From Chloroflexota bacterium (GTDB lineage Bacteria > Chloroflexota > Anaerolineae > Aggregatilineales > Phototrophicaceae), in assembly GCA_028873975.1 (NCBI GenBank), contig JAPPMO010000037.1, positions 22,367-86,366 of the forward strand: DNA of 64,000 bases, given 5' to 3'. The notes beneath the pieces were generated by a model. That model was not told where the DNA came from. It searched no databases and saw nothing but the letters and a program-made list of their open reading frames with translations. Position numbers and translations under genes: made by a program. Below are positions 1 to 9,337 of the stretch, piece after piece. Positions within the stretch are counted from its first letter, which is position 1, and each line of letters opens with the position of its first letter.

Positions 1-1
1 T

Positions 2-934
2 CTGTTTTCGCCGGCGGCTTGGGCCGAGCGAGAGCGATTATTTCCACTGTATGACGCAGTCCAGACGCCTTACGAGATCATCGACGCCGACGAGATTCGC
101 CAACGCTGGCCGCTTTTGACGCCTGAAGATGACACGGTCGGACTCTTCGACCCGCTGGGCGGCTACAGCGAGCCGGATGACTACCTCCCAGCGCTGGCGC
201 AAAGATGCCGCGATCTGGGCGTCGACATCCGTGAGGGCGTCACTGTCAGCGATTTCGTGAAGGAGCGGGAACGGGTCACAGGCGTCCGTGTCGCTGACGG
301 CGAACTGCTGGAGGCGGACCAGGTCATCTCAACTGTGCATAGCTGGACCAATCGCCTGCTGGCTCAGGCGGGGCATCCGCTGCCAATCAAATCCTTTGTG
401 CATCAGCGCTACCTGACCGCGCCACTGACCAAAGCCGCCAAACTGCCAGCGGTGAACGCCAATCCCTATGAGGCTTATCTGCGCCCTGCCAAAGGCAATC
501 GCATTCTGGTCGGCGGAGAAACAGCCGACCGACCCGAGTTTGGGACGCCTTCCCTCGACTTTGACATGGACCAGCTTCGCTCGCCGAGCGGCTTCAGTGA
601 TTGCCTGCGCGACAAGGTCCAACCGCTGCTGACCGTCCTCAAGCGGCAGCGCTTCACTGAGGAACGGGTGGGGTTAATCTCCTTTACCATGGACGGCGAA
701 CCGATAGTGGGGGCAGCGCCGGAATTGCCGGGTCTGCTGCTCGGCGCATCTTTTCATTCGGGCGGTTTCGCCTACAATCCGGTCGTCGGCAAGCTGCTGG
801 CGGAGTTGGCGACAGTGGGCGAAACCGAGCTGAATATCGAAGCCTTTTCGCCAGCCCGCTTCTGCGCTGCGGCGACGGATGCCTATTTGAACTTGAGTCT
901 GCGGCAGAAAGACTCATTTCCACGCCGGCACTGA
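2..934 (+). CDS. FAD-dependent oxidoreductase, DAO family (5' truncated by window edge)
   Basis: The reading frame is open from base 2 to the TGA at 932-934, so the N-terminal FAD-binding Rossmann part lies outside the window. The visible part has the DAO layout (D-amino-acid oxidase, sarcosine oxidase beta and glycine oxidase relatives). There is an early segment with IIDADEIRQRWP, a YSEPDDYLPAL substrate-domain helix, and a C-terminal FAD-contacting stretch GLLLGASFHSGGFAYNPVVGK. Such enzymes oxidise secondary or D-amino acids with FAD. The exact substrate cannot be read here. It lies 15 bases upstream of a decayed aldo/keto reductase and then a D-threonine-aldolase-like remnant, which suggests an old amino-acid catabolic cluster (inference). 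Family call is confident; substrate unknown. Confidence 0.8.
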   Translation: MFSPAAWAERERLFPLYDAVQTPYEIIDADEIRQRWPLLTPEDDTVGLFDPLGGYSEPDDYLPALAQRCRDLGVDIREGVTVSDFVKERERVTGVRVADGELLEADQVISTVHSWTNRLLAQAGHPLPIKSFVHQRYLTAPLTKAAKLPAVNANPYEAYLRPAKGNRILVGGETADRPEFGTPSLDFDMDQLRSPSGFSDCLRDKVQPLLTVLKRQRFTEERVGLISFTMDGEPIVGAAPELPGLLLGASFHSGGFAYNPVVGKLLAELATVGETELNIEAFSPARFCAAATDAYLNLSLRQKDSFPRRH

Positions 935-949
935 TCGGGAGAGACTTTG

Positions 950-1654
950 ATGCAATATCGTCAACTGGGGAACACGGAATTGCGCCTCTCGGAGTTGTCG
1001 CTGGGCACGGTTGCGCTGGGCATGCCCTACGGCGTGGGCGAGGAGGCGCGTGGCGCAGGGGCTGTGCCGCCGCCGACTGACAGTGAGGCAGTCGCCCTCA
1101 TCCACCATGCCATCGACCGCGGACTCAACTTTTTTGATACGGCGCGTGCCTACGGCCGCAGCGAAGAGCTGCTGGGCAAAGCGCTGCGGGATCGCCGGCA
1201 CAGGGTACTGGTGGCGACGAAGATCGCTTGCCGCTACAATGACGGTGGCGCCTTGCCCCGACGCGAACTGACTGAACAAATGGCGGGGTCGCTGCACACC
1301 AGTTTGCGTCTACTGGGCACGGATCATGTCGACCTCTTGCTATTGCACAGCGCCTCAAACGATTTGCTGGAAAACAGCGATGCCATCGCGCTGCTGAAGC
1401 GCTTCCAGGCGCAGGGCAAAGCGCGCTGCAAGTCGCCTTCAACATTCTGGATCAGCGCATGGCCGCTGAGGTTTTGCCTTGCGCTAAAGCCGCTGGCACA
1501 GGCGAAATCCCGCGCAGTCAAGCGTGCCTCCGCCGCGCTTTCACCGCCGTTGACTGTCCAATCGGCAGCTCTAAAGTTCATCTTGGCACATGAGTCCATC
1601 GCCACCGCCTTGGTCGGCGTCCGCGATATCGCCGAGCTGGAAACGTGCTTCTAG
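950..1654 (+). pseudogene. Aldo/keto reductase, internally deleted
   Basis: ATG at 950 is preceded by GGGAGA at 938-943. The N-terminal half is a good AKR: QYRQLGNTELRLSELSLGT, the catalytic-region DTARAYGRSEELLGKAL and HVDLLLLHSA. After QGKAR (about 1425) roughly 20-25 expected residues are missing. The homologous continuation LQVAFNILDQRMAAEVL is then read in another frame from about 1429. A second gap, at about 1500-1560, drops the helix region and restores the first frame for KFILAHESIATALVGVRD. The product stops at 1654 with about 234 residues, against roughly 310-330 for the family. Two compensating deletions plus a shortened end make an active enzyme unlikely. Assembly error is an alternative. 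Confidence 0.75.
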
Positions 1655-2356
1655 GCGGCTCGCCAACACAGTGTGCGGATAGGCGTCTTGATCGATATCA
1701 ATACCGGCATGAACCGTACCGGACTGCGGCCGGGATTCGCGGTCGTCGAGTTGGCGCAAGCTGTCAACCAGTGCGAGGGACTGCGCTTCCTGGGACTGAT
1801 GACTTGGGAGGGCCATACCCTGGCGCTCGCCGATCCCGAGGCGCGCGCGTGGGCGACCACGGCCGCAATCAAGCAGTTGGTGGCCATGGCTGAGGCCTGC
1901 CGAGCGGCCGGGCTGGAGGTGACCATCGTGAGCGGCGGCGGCAGCGGTACCTACAAGACGACGCCCTTCATCAAGGGCATGACCGAGATTCAAGCCGGGG
2001 GCGCCATATTCTGCGATGTCATTTATCGGAGTTGGGGCGTGGAAACCACACCCTGCCTTTTCGTCCGGACTATCGTCAGCAGTCGGCCCGCCCCCGATCG
2101 CATCGTTATCGACGCCGGTTTCAAAACGCTGCCTGTCTGGCACGCCCAGCCCAGTTGCGCCAAATTGGAAGCTGTCATGAGCCATGTTACATCGGCGGAG
2201 CACGGCATCATAACACTGGAGCGAGCCGATGAACGAGTCAAGGTAGGCGATTTGCTTGACTTCATCGTGGGTTATACCGACAGCACGATCATCTTGCACC
2301 GGAAGCTGTATGGCATCCGCCGAGGCCTGGTAGAAGTCGAGTTGGATGTGATATAG
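1655..2356 (+). pseudogene. D-threonine aldolase / alanine-racemase-fold protein, N-terminal half missing
   Basis: Homology begins immediately after the AKR stop, in the same frame (AARQHSVRIG), with a possible GTG start at 1673. The readable 228 residues match the second half of the DSD1/D-threonine-aldolase group of PLP enzymes: VLIDINTGMNRTGL (a barrel strand with the conserved Gly-Met-x-Arg), VSGGGSGTYK (phosphate-binding loop) and a C-terminal D-ser-dehydratase-like beta domain with VGYTDSTIILHRKLYG. The part carrying the PLP lysine is absent, and family members are about 360-380 residues. The junction with the AKR tail suggests one deletion removed the end of the AKR gene and the start of this one. 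Probably non-functional. Confidence 0.65.
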
Positions 2357-2443
2357 CGCTGCGCAGCCCTGCGCGTCCCCCGCCGATAACGTTTGAAGCG
2401 ATTGCCCTCATCTCGTTATCTATTCACAAACTATTGTGCTATG

Positions 2444-2458
2444 CTTGTTAATAACAAG
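2444..2458. promoter_or_regulatory. Perfect 7-1-7 palindrome upstream of murA, possible operator
   Basis: CTTGTTA-A-TAACAAG is a perfect inverted repeat with a one-base centre, ending ten bases before the murA ribosome-binding site (GGGAGGA, 2469-2475). Its position fits an operator or the base of a small mRNA hairpin. No regulator is identified, so the function is a guess. Confidence 0.3.
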
Positions 2459-2485
2459 TGCCGAGATCGGGAGGATTTCCAGATC

Positions 2486-3796
2486 ATGAACACTTCTGCT
2501 TTCCGCGTAGTGGGTGGAAAGCCCTTGCGCGGCGCGGTGCAAGTGCAAAGGGCGAAGAACGCGATCCTCGGGATGATTGCGGCTTCCATCGTCGTCGAAG
2601 AAGGCGAGACTGTATTGCACGGCGTCCCCAACATTGAAGACGTACAGCGCGCCTTTGAGCTTTTGCGCGCGATTGGCGCGGCTGTCGATCACGACCAACT
2701 GAACGGGACTGTCCATATCGACGCCTCGCGCGTGACTACCGGCATCCTCCCGGAAGAAGTTGCCTCCCGGTTTCGCGGCTCTGTTCTTTTTCTGGCGCCG
2801 CTGCAGATTCGCCTCGGTTACGTAGAATTGCCGGGCAGCGGCGGTTGCGATATCGGCACGCGCAAGCTCGACTTTCATCATCGCGGGTTCGCGCGCCTTG
2901 GCGCAAGGGTTCAATACTTCGAGGACGGTCGCACAGTGATTGATCTCGAGAACCGTCGCTTCACCGGTACGTCGCTCTATCTTGACTTGCCTAGCCACAC
3001 CGGTACCGAGAATCTCATGCTCGCCGCGGCCCTGGCTGACGGACAGACCATTCTGGAAAACGCATCGGTCGAACCCGAAGTGCTCGACTTTGGCAATTTT
3101 CTGATCGGGATGGGCGCCGACATACGCGGCTTGGGCAGTCATACGCTCCTGATCAATGGCGTTGAACAACTCCGAGCCATCGAATATACCCCGATGCCCG
3201 ATCGCCTGGTGGCGGGAACAGTCATGGCGGCCACTGCCATAACCGGGGGCGATGTCACGATTCGCGATGTCGAACCTGATCACCTGCGTATTGTCATCGC
3301 GAAGCTGGAACAGATGGGAGTAGGGATTGAAGTTGACGGCAAGGCGATTCGCGTTTTTCGCCCGCAGAATCGGGACCTGAATCCGATCAATATCCAGACG
3401 GACTTCTACCCCGGTTTCCCGACGGATCTACAACCCTGCTTTGCGGCTTTGTCCAGCGTGGCCAGAGGCACGAGCTATATCCGAGAACGCATATTCGACA
3501 GCCGCTACGATTACGTGGACGCGCTGCTGCAAATGGGGGCTGATATCATTATCAGTCAGAACGATGTCTGCATCATCAAGGGGGTCAACAAGCTGCGGCC
3601 CGCGCGTATCAGGGCGGAAAGCATCCGCGCAGGAGCCACCGTCCTGATGGCTACCCTCGCCGCTGCCGGTGAAAGCGTCATCGAAAACGTCTATCAAATC
3701 GACCGCGGATACGAAGACATCGAGTATCTGCTGAATCAACTCGGCGCTGATATCACCCGCATCGAAACCCAGCCCGCCCCGGTCATCGCCTGGTGA
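2486..3796 (+). CDS. murA: UDP-N-acetylglucosamine 1-carboxyvinyltransferase (MurA-like)
   Basis: Transfers enolpyruvate from PEP to UDP-GlcNAc in the first committed step of peptidoglycan synthesis. The start is ATG 2486 with GGGAGGA ten bases upstream; a longer open frame from 2393 lacks support. The 436-residue product has the EPSP-synthase-like double fold: the Lys24-Asn25 pair (RAKNAILG), the PEP-adduct cysteine at about residue 121 (SGGCDIGTRK), DRLVAGTVMAATAITGG, TDFYPGFPTDLQ with the catalytic Asp, and DRGYEDIEYLLNQLGADI near the end. The loop reads GTRKLDFHH where most MurA have GxRPVDLH, and the arginine-loop region is also divergent, so it could be a second, specialised paralogue. 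It is a single gene, convergent with leuB. Confidence 0.88.
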   Translation: MNTSAFRVVGGKPLRGAVQVQRAKNAILGMIAASIVVEEGETVLHGVPNIEDVQRAFELLRAIGAAVDHDQLNGTVHIDASRVTTGILPEEVASRFRGSVLFLAPLQIRLGYVELPGSGGCDIGTRKLDFHHRGFARLGARVQYFEDGRTVIDLENRRFTGTSLYLDLPSHTGTENLMLAAALADGQTILENASVEPEVLDFGNFLIGMGADIRGLGSHTLLINGVEQLRAIEYTPMPDRLVAGTVMAATAITGGDVTIRDVEPDHLRIVIAKLEQMGVGIEVDGKAIRVFRPQNRDLNPINIQTDFYPGFPTDLQPCFAALSSVARGTSYIRERIFDSRYDYVDALLQMGADIIISQNDVCIIKGVNKLRPARIRAESIRAGATVLMATLAAAGESVIENVYQIDRGYEDIEYLLNQLGADITRIETQPAPVIAW

Positions 3797-3820
3797 AATC
3801 AGACGCCGGCAGCGCGCGAA

Positions 3821-4882
3821 CTATAACTTGGCGATTACCGCCTCGGCGAATTCCTCAGTGGAGGCCGCCCCCCCCTCTTCTCCGGCGATATCGGCAGTGC
3901 GCAGTCCATCAGCCAGCACGGCATCGATAGCTGCTTCAATAGACGCGGCTTCTTCTTCCAGGCGCAGGCTGTAACGCAACAGCATGGCGGCGCTCAAGAA
4001 CATGCCAATGGGATTGGCTTTGCCTTGCCCGGCAATATCCGGGGCAGACCCGTGTACCGGTTCGTACAAGCCAAATTGGTCCGATCGCAGCGACGCCGAG
4101 GGCAACATCCCCAGGCTGCCAGCCAAAACGGAGGCTTCATCGCTGAGAATATCGCCGAACATGTTGCCCGCCACAATCACGTCAAAGCTGCCGGGACGCG
4201 TGAGCAAGTGCATAGTCGCGGCGTCTACCAGCAGGTGCTCCAATTCCACATCCGCGTAATCCTCAGAAACATCGACAACCGTGCGCCGCCATAGACGCAT
4301 CGACGCCAATACATTGGCTTTGTCTACCGAGCACAACTTTTTGCGGCGCCCTTGCGCGGCACGAAAGGCGACGTTCGCCACCTGTTCAACTTCGGCGCGC
4401 GTGTATCGCATGGTATCGTGAGATTCCTCCCCGCTCCCCTGTTCTTGCCGGTCGCCAAAATAAATGCCGCTGACAAGTTCGCGTACGAAGAGGATGTCTA
4501 CATCCCGCAAGAGTTCAGCCCGCAAGGGCGCGTGTTCAACCAGAGCCGGATATGTCTTCACCGGGCGCAGATTGGCGAAGAGACCAAAGTGCTGACGCAG
4601 CCCGAGCAGTCCGCGTTCCGGTTGCACGCTCGCCGTCGGATCCGACCATTTGGGCCCGCCAACCGCCCCTAGCAGTATCGCATCGGCCTCTTCGCAGATT
4701 TTGATCGTCTCTTCGGGCAGCGGATCGCCGCTTTCGTCGATGGCGACGCCACCGATCAACCCTTCAACAAAGGTGAAATCATGCTTGTGTTTATCGGCTA
4801 TCACAGACAACAATCGAGTTGTATGACCTACGACTTCGGGACCAATACCATCGCCCGGCAATACGGCAATCCTTGCCTTCAT
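3821..4882 (-). CDS. leuB: 3-isopropylmalate dehydrogenase
   Basis: NAD-dependent oxidative decarboxylation of 3-isopropylmalate in leucine synthesis. With cimA next door it probably also handles the methylmalate intermediate of the citramalate route to isoleucine. The 353 residues match family length. Motifs are LPGDGIGPEV at the N-terminus, the substrate arginine region LRPVKTYPAL, the catalytic Tyr/Lys segments TMRYTR and SVDKANVL, the metal aspartates in GNMFGDILSDEAS, and the NAD-binding EPVHGSAPDIAGQGKANP. It is the last gene of the branched-chain operon, 72 bases after cimA. Confidence 0.95.
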   Translation of the reverse strand: MKARIAVLPGDGIGPEVVGHTTRLLSVIADKHKHDFTFVEGLIGGVAIDESGDPLPEETIKICEEADAILLGAVGGPKWSDPTASVQPERGLLGLRQHFGLFANLRPVKTYPALVEHAPLRAELLRDVDILFVRELVSGIYFGDRQEQGSGEESHDTMRYTRAEVEQVANVAFRAAQGRRKKLCSVDKANVLASMRLWRRTVVDVSEDYADVELEHLLVDAATMHLLTRPGSFDVIVAGNMFGDILSDEASVLAGSLGMLPSASLRSDQFGLYEPVHGSAPDIAGQGKANPIGMFLSAAMLLRYSLRLEEEAASIEAAIDAVLADGLRTADIAGEEGGAASTEEFAEAVIAKL

Positions 4883-4954
4883 ATCAAATGCACTCCATTA
4901 GACGCGCTGTGGCGTCAAAAGCGGCTCTCACAGCGCAAATGAATAAAGTCCGTC

Positions 4955-6556
4955 CTAGTCGCTCATCACCAGTGACGGGTGATCTTTCTTTTCGTCGGCC
5001 ACTGACATGCCGTATTCGACGCTATCGACCAAGGCCAGCCAACTGGCGCAAATGATGTCGGTCCCCGCGCCAACGGTACTCCAGCGCTCGCTGCCATTAT
5101 ACGAATCAATCAAAACGCGCGTCATGGCGCCGGTTGCATTCTCGCTATCCAGAATACGCACTTTGTAATCGACCAACTGTATGTCTCGCAGCGCTGGATA
5201 CTTCGGCAACAAGGCTTTTCGCAGCGCAAGGTCGAGCGCGTTTACGGGCCCGTTGCCTTCGGCAGCCGTATGCACAATGTCGCCATCCACGTCGAGTTTG
5301 ACCATCGCTTCCGCCAATTGCCCGCGACCCCGTCGATCCTCAACAATTACTGTGAAGTCGATCAAGTTGAAGAGCGGCTGATAGTTCGGGCGCGCCCGCC
5401 GCAGCCGCACCGCCACCGATGCCTCCGCCCCTTCAAACACGAATCCGGCGTTCTCCAGCTCCTTGATATCATTGAGGACCTGGACTGCCTCGTCCTTGGA
5501 AACATCCAGGCCCAGTTCCTCGGCCTTGCTAAGCAAATTGCCGCGACCGGACAGGTCGGACACCAAGACCCGAGTTTGGTTGCCCACCGTCGTCGGTTCG
5601 ATATGCTGATAGCTGTCGACGTTGCGCCGCATGGCCGCCACGTGAATGCCGCCTTTATGCGCGAACGCGCTCTTGCCCACGTAAGGCAAGTGCGTGTCGG
5701 GCGCCAAATTGGCGATCTCGGCCACCGCCCGCGACAGATGGGTCAGAGTAGCGAGATTGCCATCTTCGGCCAAGCAGGGACTACCCATCTTGAGAATCAG
5801 ATCCGGTATGATGCTGCAGAGATTGGCGTTGCCACAGCGCTCGCCATAACCGTTGATAGTGCCTTGTACGTGCATGGCGCCCGCGCGCACCGCCGCCAAT
5901 GAATTGGCAACCGCGAGTTCGCTGTCGTTGTGCGTATGGATGCCGAAATCCATCTCCGGGAACAGTTCGCGCGCCTTGCGCATGAATTCCGCCACTTCCC
6001 AAGGCGTCGAGCCGCCGTTGGTGTCACAGAGCACAATCACGTCGGCGCCGCCTTCGCGGGCAGCGGCCAAGGTGTCGAATCCATACTCCATATCCAGCTT
6101 GGCGCCATCAAAGAAATGTTCAGCATCATAAATCACTTCTTTGCCCAGGCTCTTGAGATAGGCGAGACTGTCGGCGATCATGTTCAGGTTTTCCTCTGGG
6201 GTGGTCTGCAATACATCGGTGACATGTAACATGGAGGTTTTGCCAACGACTGTCACCACAGGTGTATTCGCATCCACCAAGGCGCGAATATTCGCGTCTT
6301 CATCCGGCGTCACGCCTTTTCGCCGCGTGGAACCGAAAGCCGTGATCAGCGAATGCCGCAGGTCCAGCTCGCGTACTTGCTCGAAGTAGGCGACGTCTTT
6401 GGGGTTGGAACCGGGCCAACCGCCTTCGATATACTTCACGCCTAATTCGTCGAGCAGTCTCGTGATGTGAATCTTGTCCGCGACCGAAAAGGATATGCCT
6501 TCCCGCTGGCTGCCATCGCGCAAGGTCGTGTCGTAGATTGCCACAGTTTGCTTCAA
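4955..6556 (-). CDS. cimA: (R)-citramalate synthase
   Basis: Condenses acetyl-CoA and pyruvate to citramalate, opening the threonine-independent route to 2-oxobutyrate and isoleucine. The 533-residue protein has an HMGL-like TIM barrel (DTTLRDGSQREGISF, residues about 9-24; HTHNDSELAVANSLAAV with the metal histidines; GERCGNANL) followed by a LeuA-type dimer and allosteric domain from about residue 390. The GGWPGSNPKD segment and the Q-R-E-G form of the first motif match the CimA subgroup rather than isopropylmalate synthase. The start is TTG at 6556 with GGGGGAGG six bases upstream. A repeat element separates it from leuD upstream. LeuC, LeuD and LeuB from the same operon would process its product. 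Confidence 0.93.
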   Translation of the reverse strand: MKQTVAIYDTTLRDGSQREGISFSVADKIHITRLLDELGVKYIEGGWPGSNPKDVAYFEQVRELDLRHSLITAFGSTRRKGVTPDEDANIRALVDANTPVVTVVGKTSMLHVTDVLQTTPEENLNMIADSLAYLKSLGKEVIYDAEHFFDGAKLDMEYGFDTLAAAREGGADVIVLCDTNGGSTPWEVAEFMRKARELFPEMDFGIHTHNDSELAVANSLAAVRAGAMHVQGTINGYGERCGNANLCSIIPDLILKMGSPCLAEDGNLATLTHLSRAVAEIANLAPDTHLPYVGKSAFAHKGGIHVAAMRRNVDSYQHIEPTTVGNQTRVLVSDLSGRGNLLSKAEELGLDVSKDEAVQVLNDIKELENAGFVFEGAEASVAVRLRRARPNYQPLFNLIDFTVIVEDRRGRGQLAEAMVKLDVDGDIVHTAAEGNGPVNALDLALRKALLPKYPALRDIQLVDYKVRILDSENATGAMTRVLIDSYNGSERWSTVGAGTDIICASWLALVDSVEYGMSVADEKKDHPSLVMSD

Positions 6557-6577
6557 TTCAAACCTCCCCCTACCCGT

Positions 6578-6838
6578 CTGAGAACATGACAGGTCTTTCT
6601 ACTCCATCCCCGGCTTGTGCCCCCTCGGTCCCCCGCCTCACGGGTGAAGTATCCCGAAGCATCAGGGAAGGGTGACTCGTCATCGAAATTGGGATTTTAC
6701 TTGCTGAAAGACGCGAAAATGAACATAAAATCCCATCTTCTAATGGAGCGCTCCCCCTCTCCGATGCTTCGGGGAGGGGGCTGGGGGGTGGGGTTGGCCT
6801 TAAGAAATGCGCGATATTCAAACCTGTCATGTCCTCAG
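6578..6838. repeat. MITE-like element with terminal inverted repeats inside the leu operon
   Basis: The 17-bp ends CTGAGAACATGACAGGT (6578-6594) and ACCTGTCATGTCCTCAG (6822-6838) are inverted repeats with one mismatch. Between them lie GC-rich CCCCTCTCC/GGGGAGGGG arms around GATGCTT at about 6754-6780, and a related CCCGAAGCATCAGGG stretch near 6652-6670. No transposase frame is inside, and short open frames there are not convincing. The element fills almost all of the 315-base gap between leuD and cimA, so it would be transcribed as part of the operon. Confidence 0.65.
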
Positions 6839-6871
6839 CCCTACCCGTGGAACCTCCAGCCATAACTTTGA

Positions 6872-7483
6872 TCAGGCAGTCGTCTCAACTCGCTGCGGAT
6901 TGCGCGCTTCAAAATCGCGTACTTCGGCATCCAGGTTGAGCAAATATCCCAATTGATCCGCCCCGTTCAACAGGCAATACTTGGAAAATCCATCCAGGGG
7001 AAACTGGATTTGGCGGCCATCTGGCAGCGTCAAGCGCTGCGCTTCGACATCAACGCTTACCGATGTATCGGGATCTTCATCAGCCAAGCTGAATAACTGC
7101 TGCTGCGTTTCTTCATCAACAATGACCGGGAGCAAGCCGTTCTTGAGCGCGTTATTCCGGAAGATATCGGCGAATTCGGTGCTGATGACCGCTTTGAAAC
7201 CAGCGCCGATCAGCGCCCAGGGCGCGTGCTCGCGGGAGCTGCCGCAACCGAAGTTATTGCCTGCTATCAAGACTGACGCGCCGGCGTAAGCTGGGTTGTT
7301 CAAAATGAAATCTGGATTCGGCGTTGCGCCGTCTTCCAGATAGCGCCAGTCGCAGAAAGCCGCTTTGCCCAAGCCATTCTTGTCCGTTACTTTGAGGAAG
7401 CGCGCGGGAATGATCTGGTCCGTATCGATGTCGTTAACCGGGATGGCGACGATCGTCCCTTGGATTTGTTTCAGTTTTTCCAT
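6872..7483 (-). CDS. leuD: 3-isopropylmalate dehydratase small subunit
   Basis: Swivelling domain that completes isopropylmalate isomerase with LeuC. It starts at ATG 7483 with AGGGAG seven bases upstream (a longer frame to 7546 has no support), giving 203 residues, normal for LeuD. Diagnostic motifs are NDIDTDQIIPARFLK, GNNFGCGSSREHAPWAL and FADIFRNNALKNGLLPV. The gap to leuC is 25 bases. In this operon the LeuCD complex would serve both isopropylmalate and citramalate isomerisation. Confidence 0.95.
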   Translation of the reverse strand: MEKLKQIQGTIVAIPVNDIDTDQIIPARFLKVTDKNGLGKAAFCDWRYLEDGATPNPDFILNNPAYAGASVLIAGNNFGCGSSREHAPWALIGAGFKAVISTEFADIFRNNALKNGLLPVIVDEETQQQLFSLADEDPDTSVSVDVEAQRLTLPDGRQIQFPLDGFSKYCLLNGADQLGYLLNLDAEVRDFEARNPQRVETTA

Positions 7484-7508
7484 TCTTTTCTCCCTGGCGG
7501 CTTCTGGA

Positions 7509-8939
7509 CTAAAGCATGGCGCGCGGATCGCTGACGACGCCGGCAACAGCGGAAGCGGCCGCGGTCAAAGGACTGGCCAGGAAGGTTCGCCCGCCTTTGC
7601 CCTGCCGCCCCTCGAAATTGCGGTTGCTGGTCGAAACCGCGTATTGACCGGGCGCCAGTTGATCGCCGTTCATCGCGATGCACATCGAACAGCCCGCTTC
7701 TCGCCATTCCGCGCCCGCCGCGCGGAACACCGCGTCCAGCCCTTCGGATTCGGCTTGTCTCTTGACCTGCTGAGAGCCCGGCACAACCATCATACGCACG
7801 CTTTCCGCCACTTGGCGCCCTTCAATGAATTTGGCCGCCTGCCGCAAATCGCTTATCCGCGAATTGGTGCAACTGCCGATAAAGACCACGTCGATCGGTT
7901 TCCCTAGCAACTTTTGCCCAGGCTGCAGATCCATGTAAGCCAGCGCTTTGTCGAGAGCTGTTTTCTTGTTGTAGTCGCTTTCGTCGTCGGGTGCGGGCAC
8001 GGCGGCGGTGATAGGCATACCCATGCCGGGATTGGTTCCGTAGGTAATCATCGGGATCAACTCCTCAGCCCGCAAACTGATCTCCTGGTCGTATTCCGCC
8101 TCATCGTCAGTCGGCAGTCGACGCCATTTGGCGAGCGCGGCCTCCCAATCGGCGCCCGACGGCGCATGTTCGCGCCCACTGATGTACTCAAAAGTGGTAT
8201 CGTCGGGGGCGACCATGCCAGCGCGCGCCCCGCCCTCAATCGACATATTGCAAACGGTCATCCGCCCTTCCATGCCTAGACCCCGAATTGCTTCTCCGCG
8301 GTATTCAAAGACATGTCCAGTTCCCCCGCCAATGCCGATGCGGGCGATTATCGCCAGGATGATATCCTTTGCGGTGACACCCTCTTCCAGCTTGCCTTCG
8401 ACATTGACAGCCATGGTCTTGGGCTTGTTCTGCAGCAGCGTCTGCGTCGCCAGAACGTGGCCGACTTCACTGGTGCCGATGCCGAAAGCCAAGGCCCCGA
8501 AGGCGCCATGCGTGCTGGTGTGGCTGTCGCCGCAGACAATGGTCATGCCAGGTTGCGTGAGACCTTTTTCAGGACCAATGACGTGGACAATACCTTGGTG
8601 TTCGTCCCCCAAGGCGTACATGGGAATGCCGAAATCGCCGCAATTCCGCGTGAACGTATCAAGTTGCTTTGCCGCCATCGCGTCGGCGACCGGTATGATG
8701 CCCTGCTCGTTGCGAGGCGTGGTCGGCGTGCTGTGATCCATGGTGCCAATGGTCAGATCGGGGCGTCGTACCATCAGTCCGCGATCGCGCAACATCGAAA
8801 AGGCTTGCGGAGACGTAACTTCGTGGACCAGGTGCAAGTCAATATAGAGCACTGCGGGGCTGTCTTCGCTCTGGTCGCGCACTGTATGGGCGCTCCATAC
8901 CTTCTCAAATAATGTGCGCGGATTTCCGTTATCTGTCAT
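7509..8939 (-). CDS. leuC: 3-isopropylmalate dehydratase large subunit
   Basis: Aconitase-family Fe-S hydro-lyase converting 2- to 3-isopropylmalate, working with LeuD. 476 residues, full length. The 4Fe-4S cysteines are in IGSCTNSR and in CSMCIAMN. Other signatures are [36 protein letters not shown] and [25 protein letters not shown] 8939 has GAGGAA six bases upstream. It is followed after 25 bases by leuD, and a small unidentified gene precedes it. Confidence 0.96.
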   Translation of the reverse strand: MTDNGNPRTLFEKVWSAHTVRDQSEDSPAVLYIDLHLVHEVTSPQAFSMLRDRGLMVRRPDLTIGTMDHSTPTTPRNEQGIIPVADAMAAKQLDTFTRNCGDFGIPMYALGDEHQGIVHVIGPEKGLTQPGMTIVCGDSHTSTHGAFGALAFGIGTSEVGHVLATQTLLQNKPKTMAVNVEGKLEEGVTAKDIILAIIARIGIGGGTGHVFEYRGEAIRGLGMEGRMTVCNMSIEGGARAGMVAPDDTTFEYISGREHAPSGADWEAALAKWRRLPTDDEAEYDQEISLRAEELIPMITYGTNPGMGMPITAAVPAPDDESDYNKKTALDKALAYMDLQPGQKLLGKPIDVVFIGSCTNSRISDLRQAAKFIEGRQVAESVRMMVVPGSQQVKRQAESEGLDAVFRAAGAEWREAGCSMCIAMNGDQLAPGQYAVSTSNRNFEGRQGKGGRTFLASPLTAAASAVAGVVSDPRAML

Positions 8940-9002
8940 TGCTGATTCCTCGGTCTAAACTTACTCGGGAAAGTGCCGGACTGTGTTCAAGAGATTATGA
9001 AA

Positions 9003-9311
9003 CTACAGGGGCTTTTGGTAAATCTTGACACCGTTGTTCAGTTTGCTCACAAAGCGCCAATTCTTCTGTATTACACGTTTCAGCGATTCATAACGATAGT
9101 CATTCTTCGGCACCATCGTCTTTATTGAAAGCGCTTCATCTTGGTAAACGATCAGCACGTCATTTGCCAAGCCAGCATACAGTCCCACGGCGAGCAAGGC
9201 GGCTGACTGCTCGAGCTGCTTCGCTTTTGACATTTTGCGCTCTCGCTTTTGGCGTCGATACAGGTCAATCCCCGCCAAAGTCAAAAAGCTTCCTATCATC
9301 TTCTTGAACAT
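9003..9311 (-). CDS. Small hypothetical protein in the branched-chain operon
   Basis: A 102-residue product if started at ATG 9311. A GTG at 9341 would overlap the leuA stop (GTGA) and add ten residues. Neither start has a clear Shine-Dalgarno, so translation may be coupled to leuA. The sequence has a hydrophobic patch near the start (MFKKMIGSFLTLAGIDLY), a basic segment RRQKRERKMSKAKQ, a second hydrophobic stretch AALLAVGLYAGLANDVLIVY, and a mixed C-terminus with KNDYRYESLKRVIQKNWRFV. I do not recognise the family. Its place between leuA and leuC implies co-transcription, but no role in the pathway can be inferred. Confidence 0.6.
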   Translation of the reverse strand: MFKKMIGSFLTLAGIDLYRRQKRERKMSKAKQLEQSAALLAVGLYAGLANDVLIVYQDEALSIKTMVPKNDYRYESLKRVIQKNWRFVSKLNNGVKIYQKPL

Positions 9312-9337
9312 AACGCGGCTACCAAAACAATCCAAGG

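Noticed and set aside
2393-2485. N-terminal extension of murA to 2393
   Set aside because: The extra residues are unlike MurA, and a clear GGGAGGA with ATG 2486 gives the normal start.
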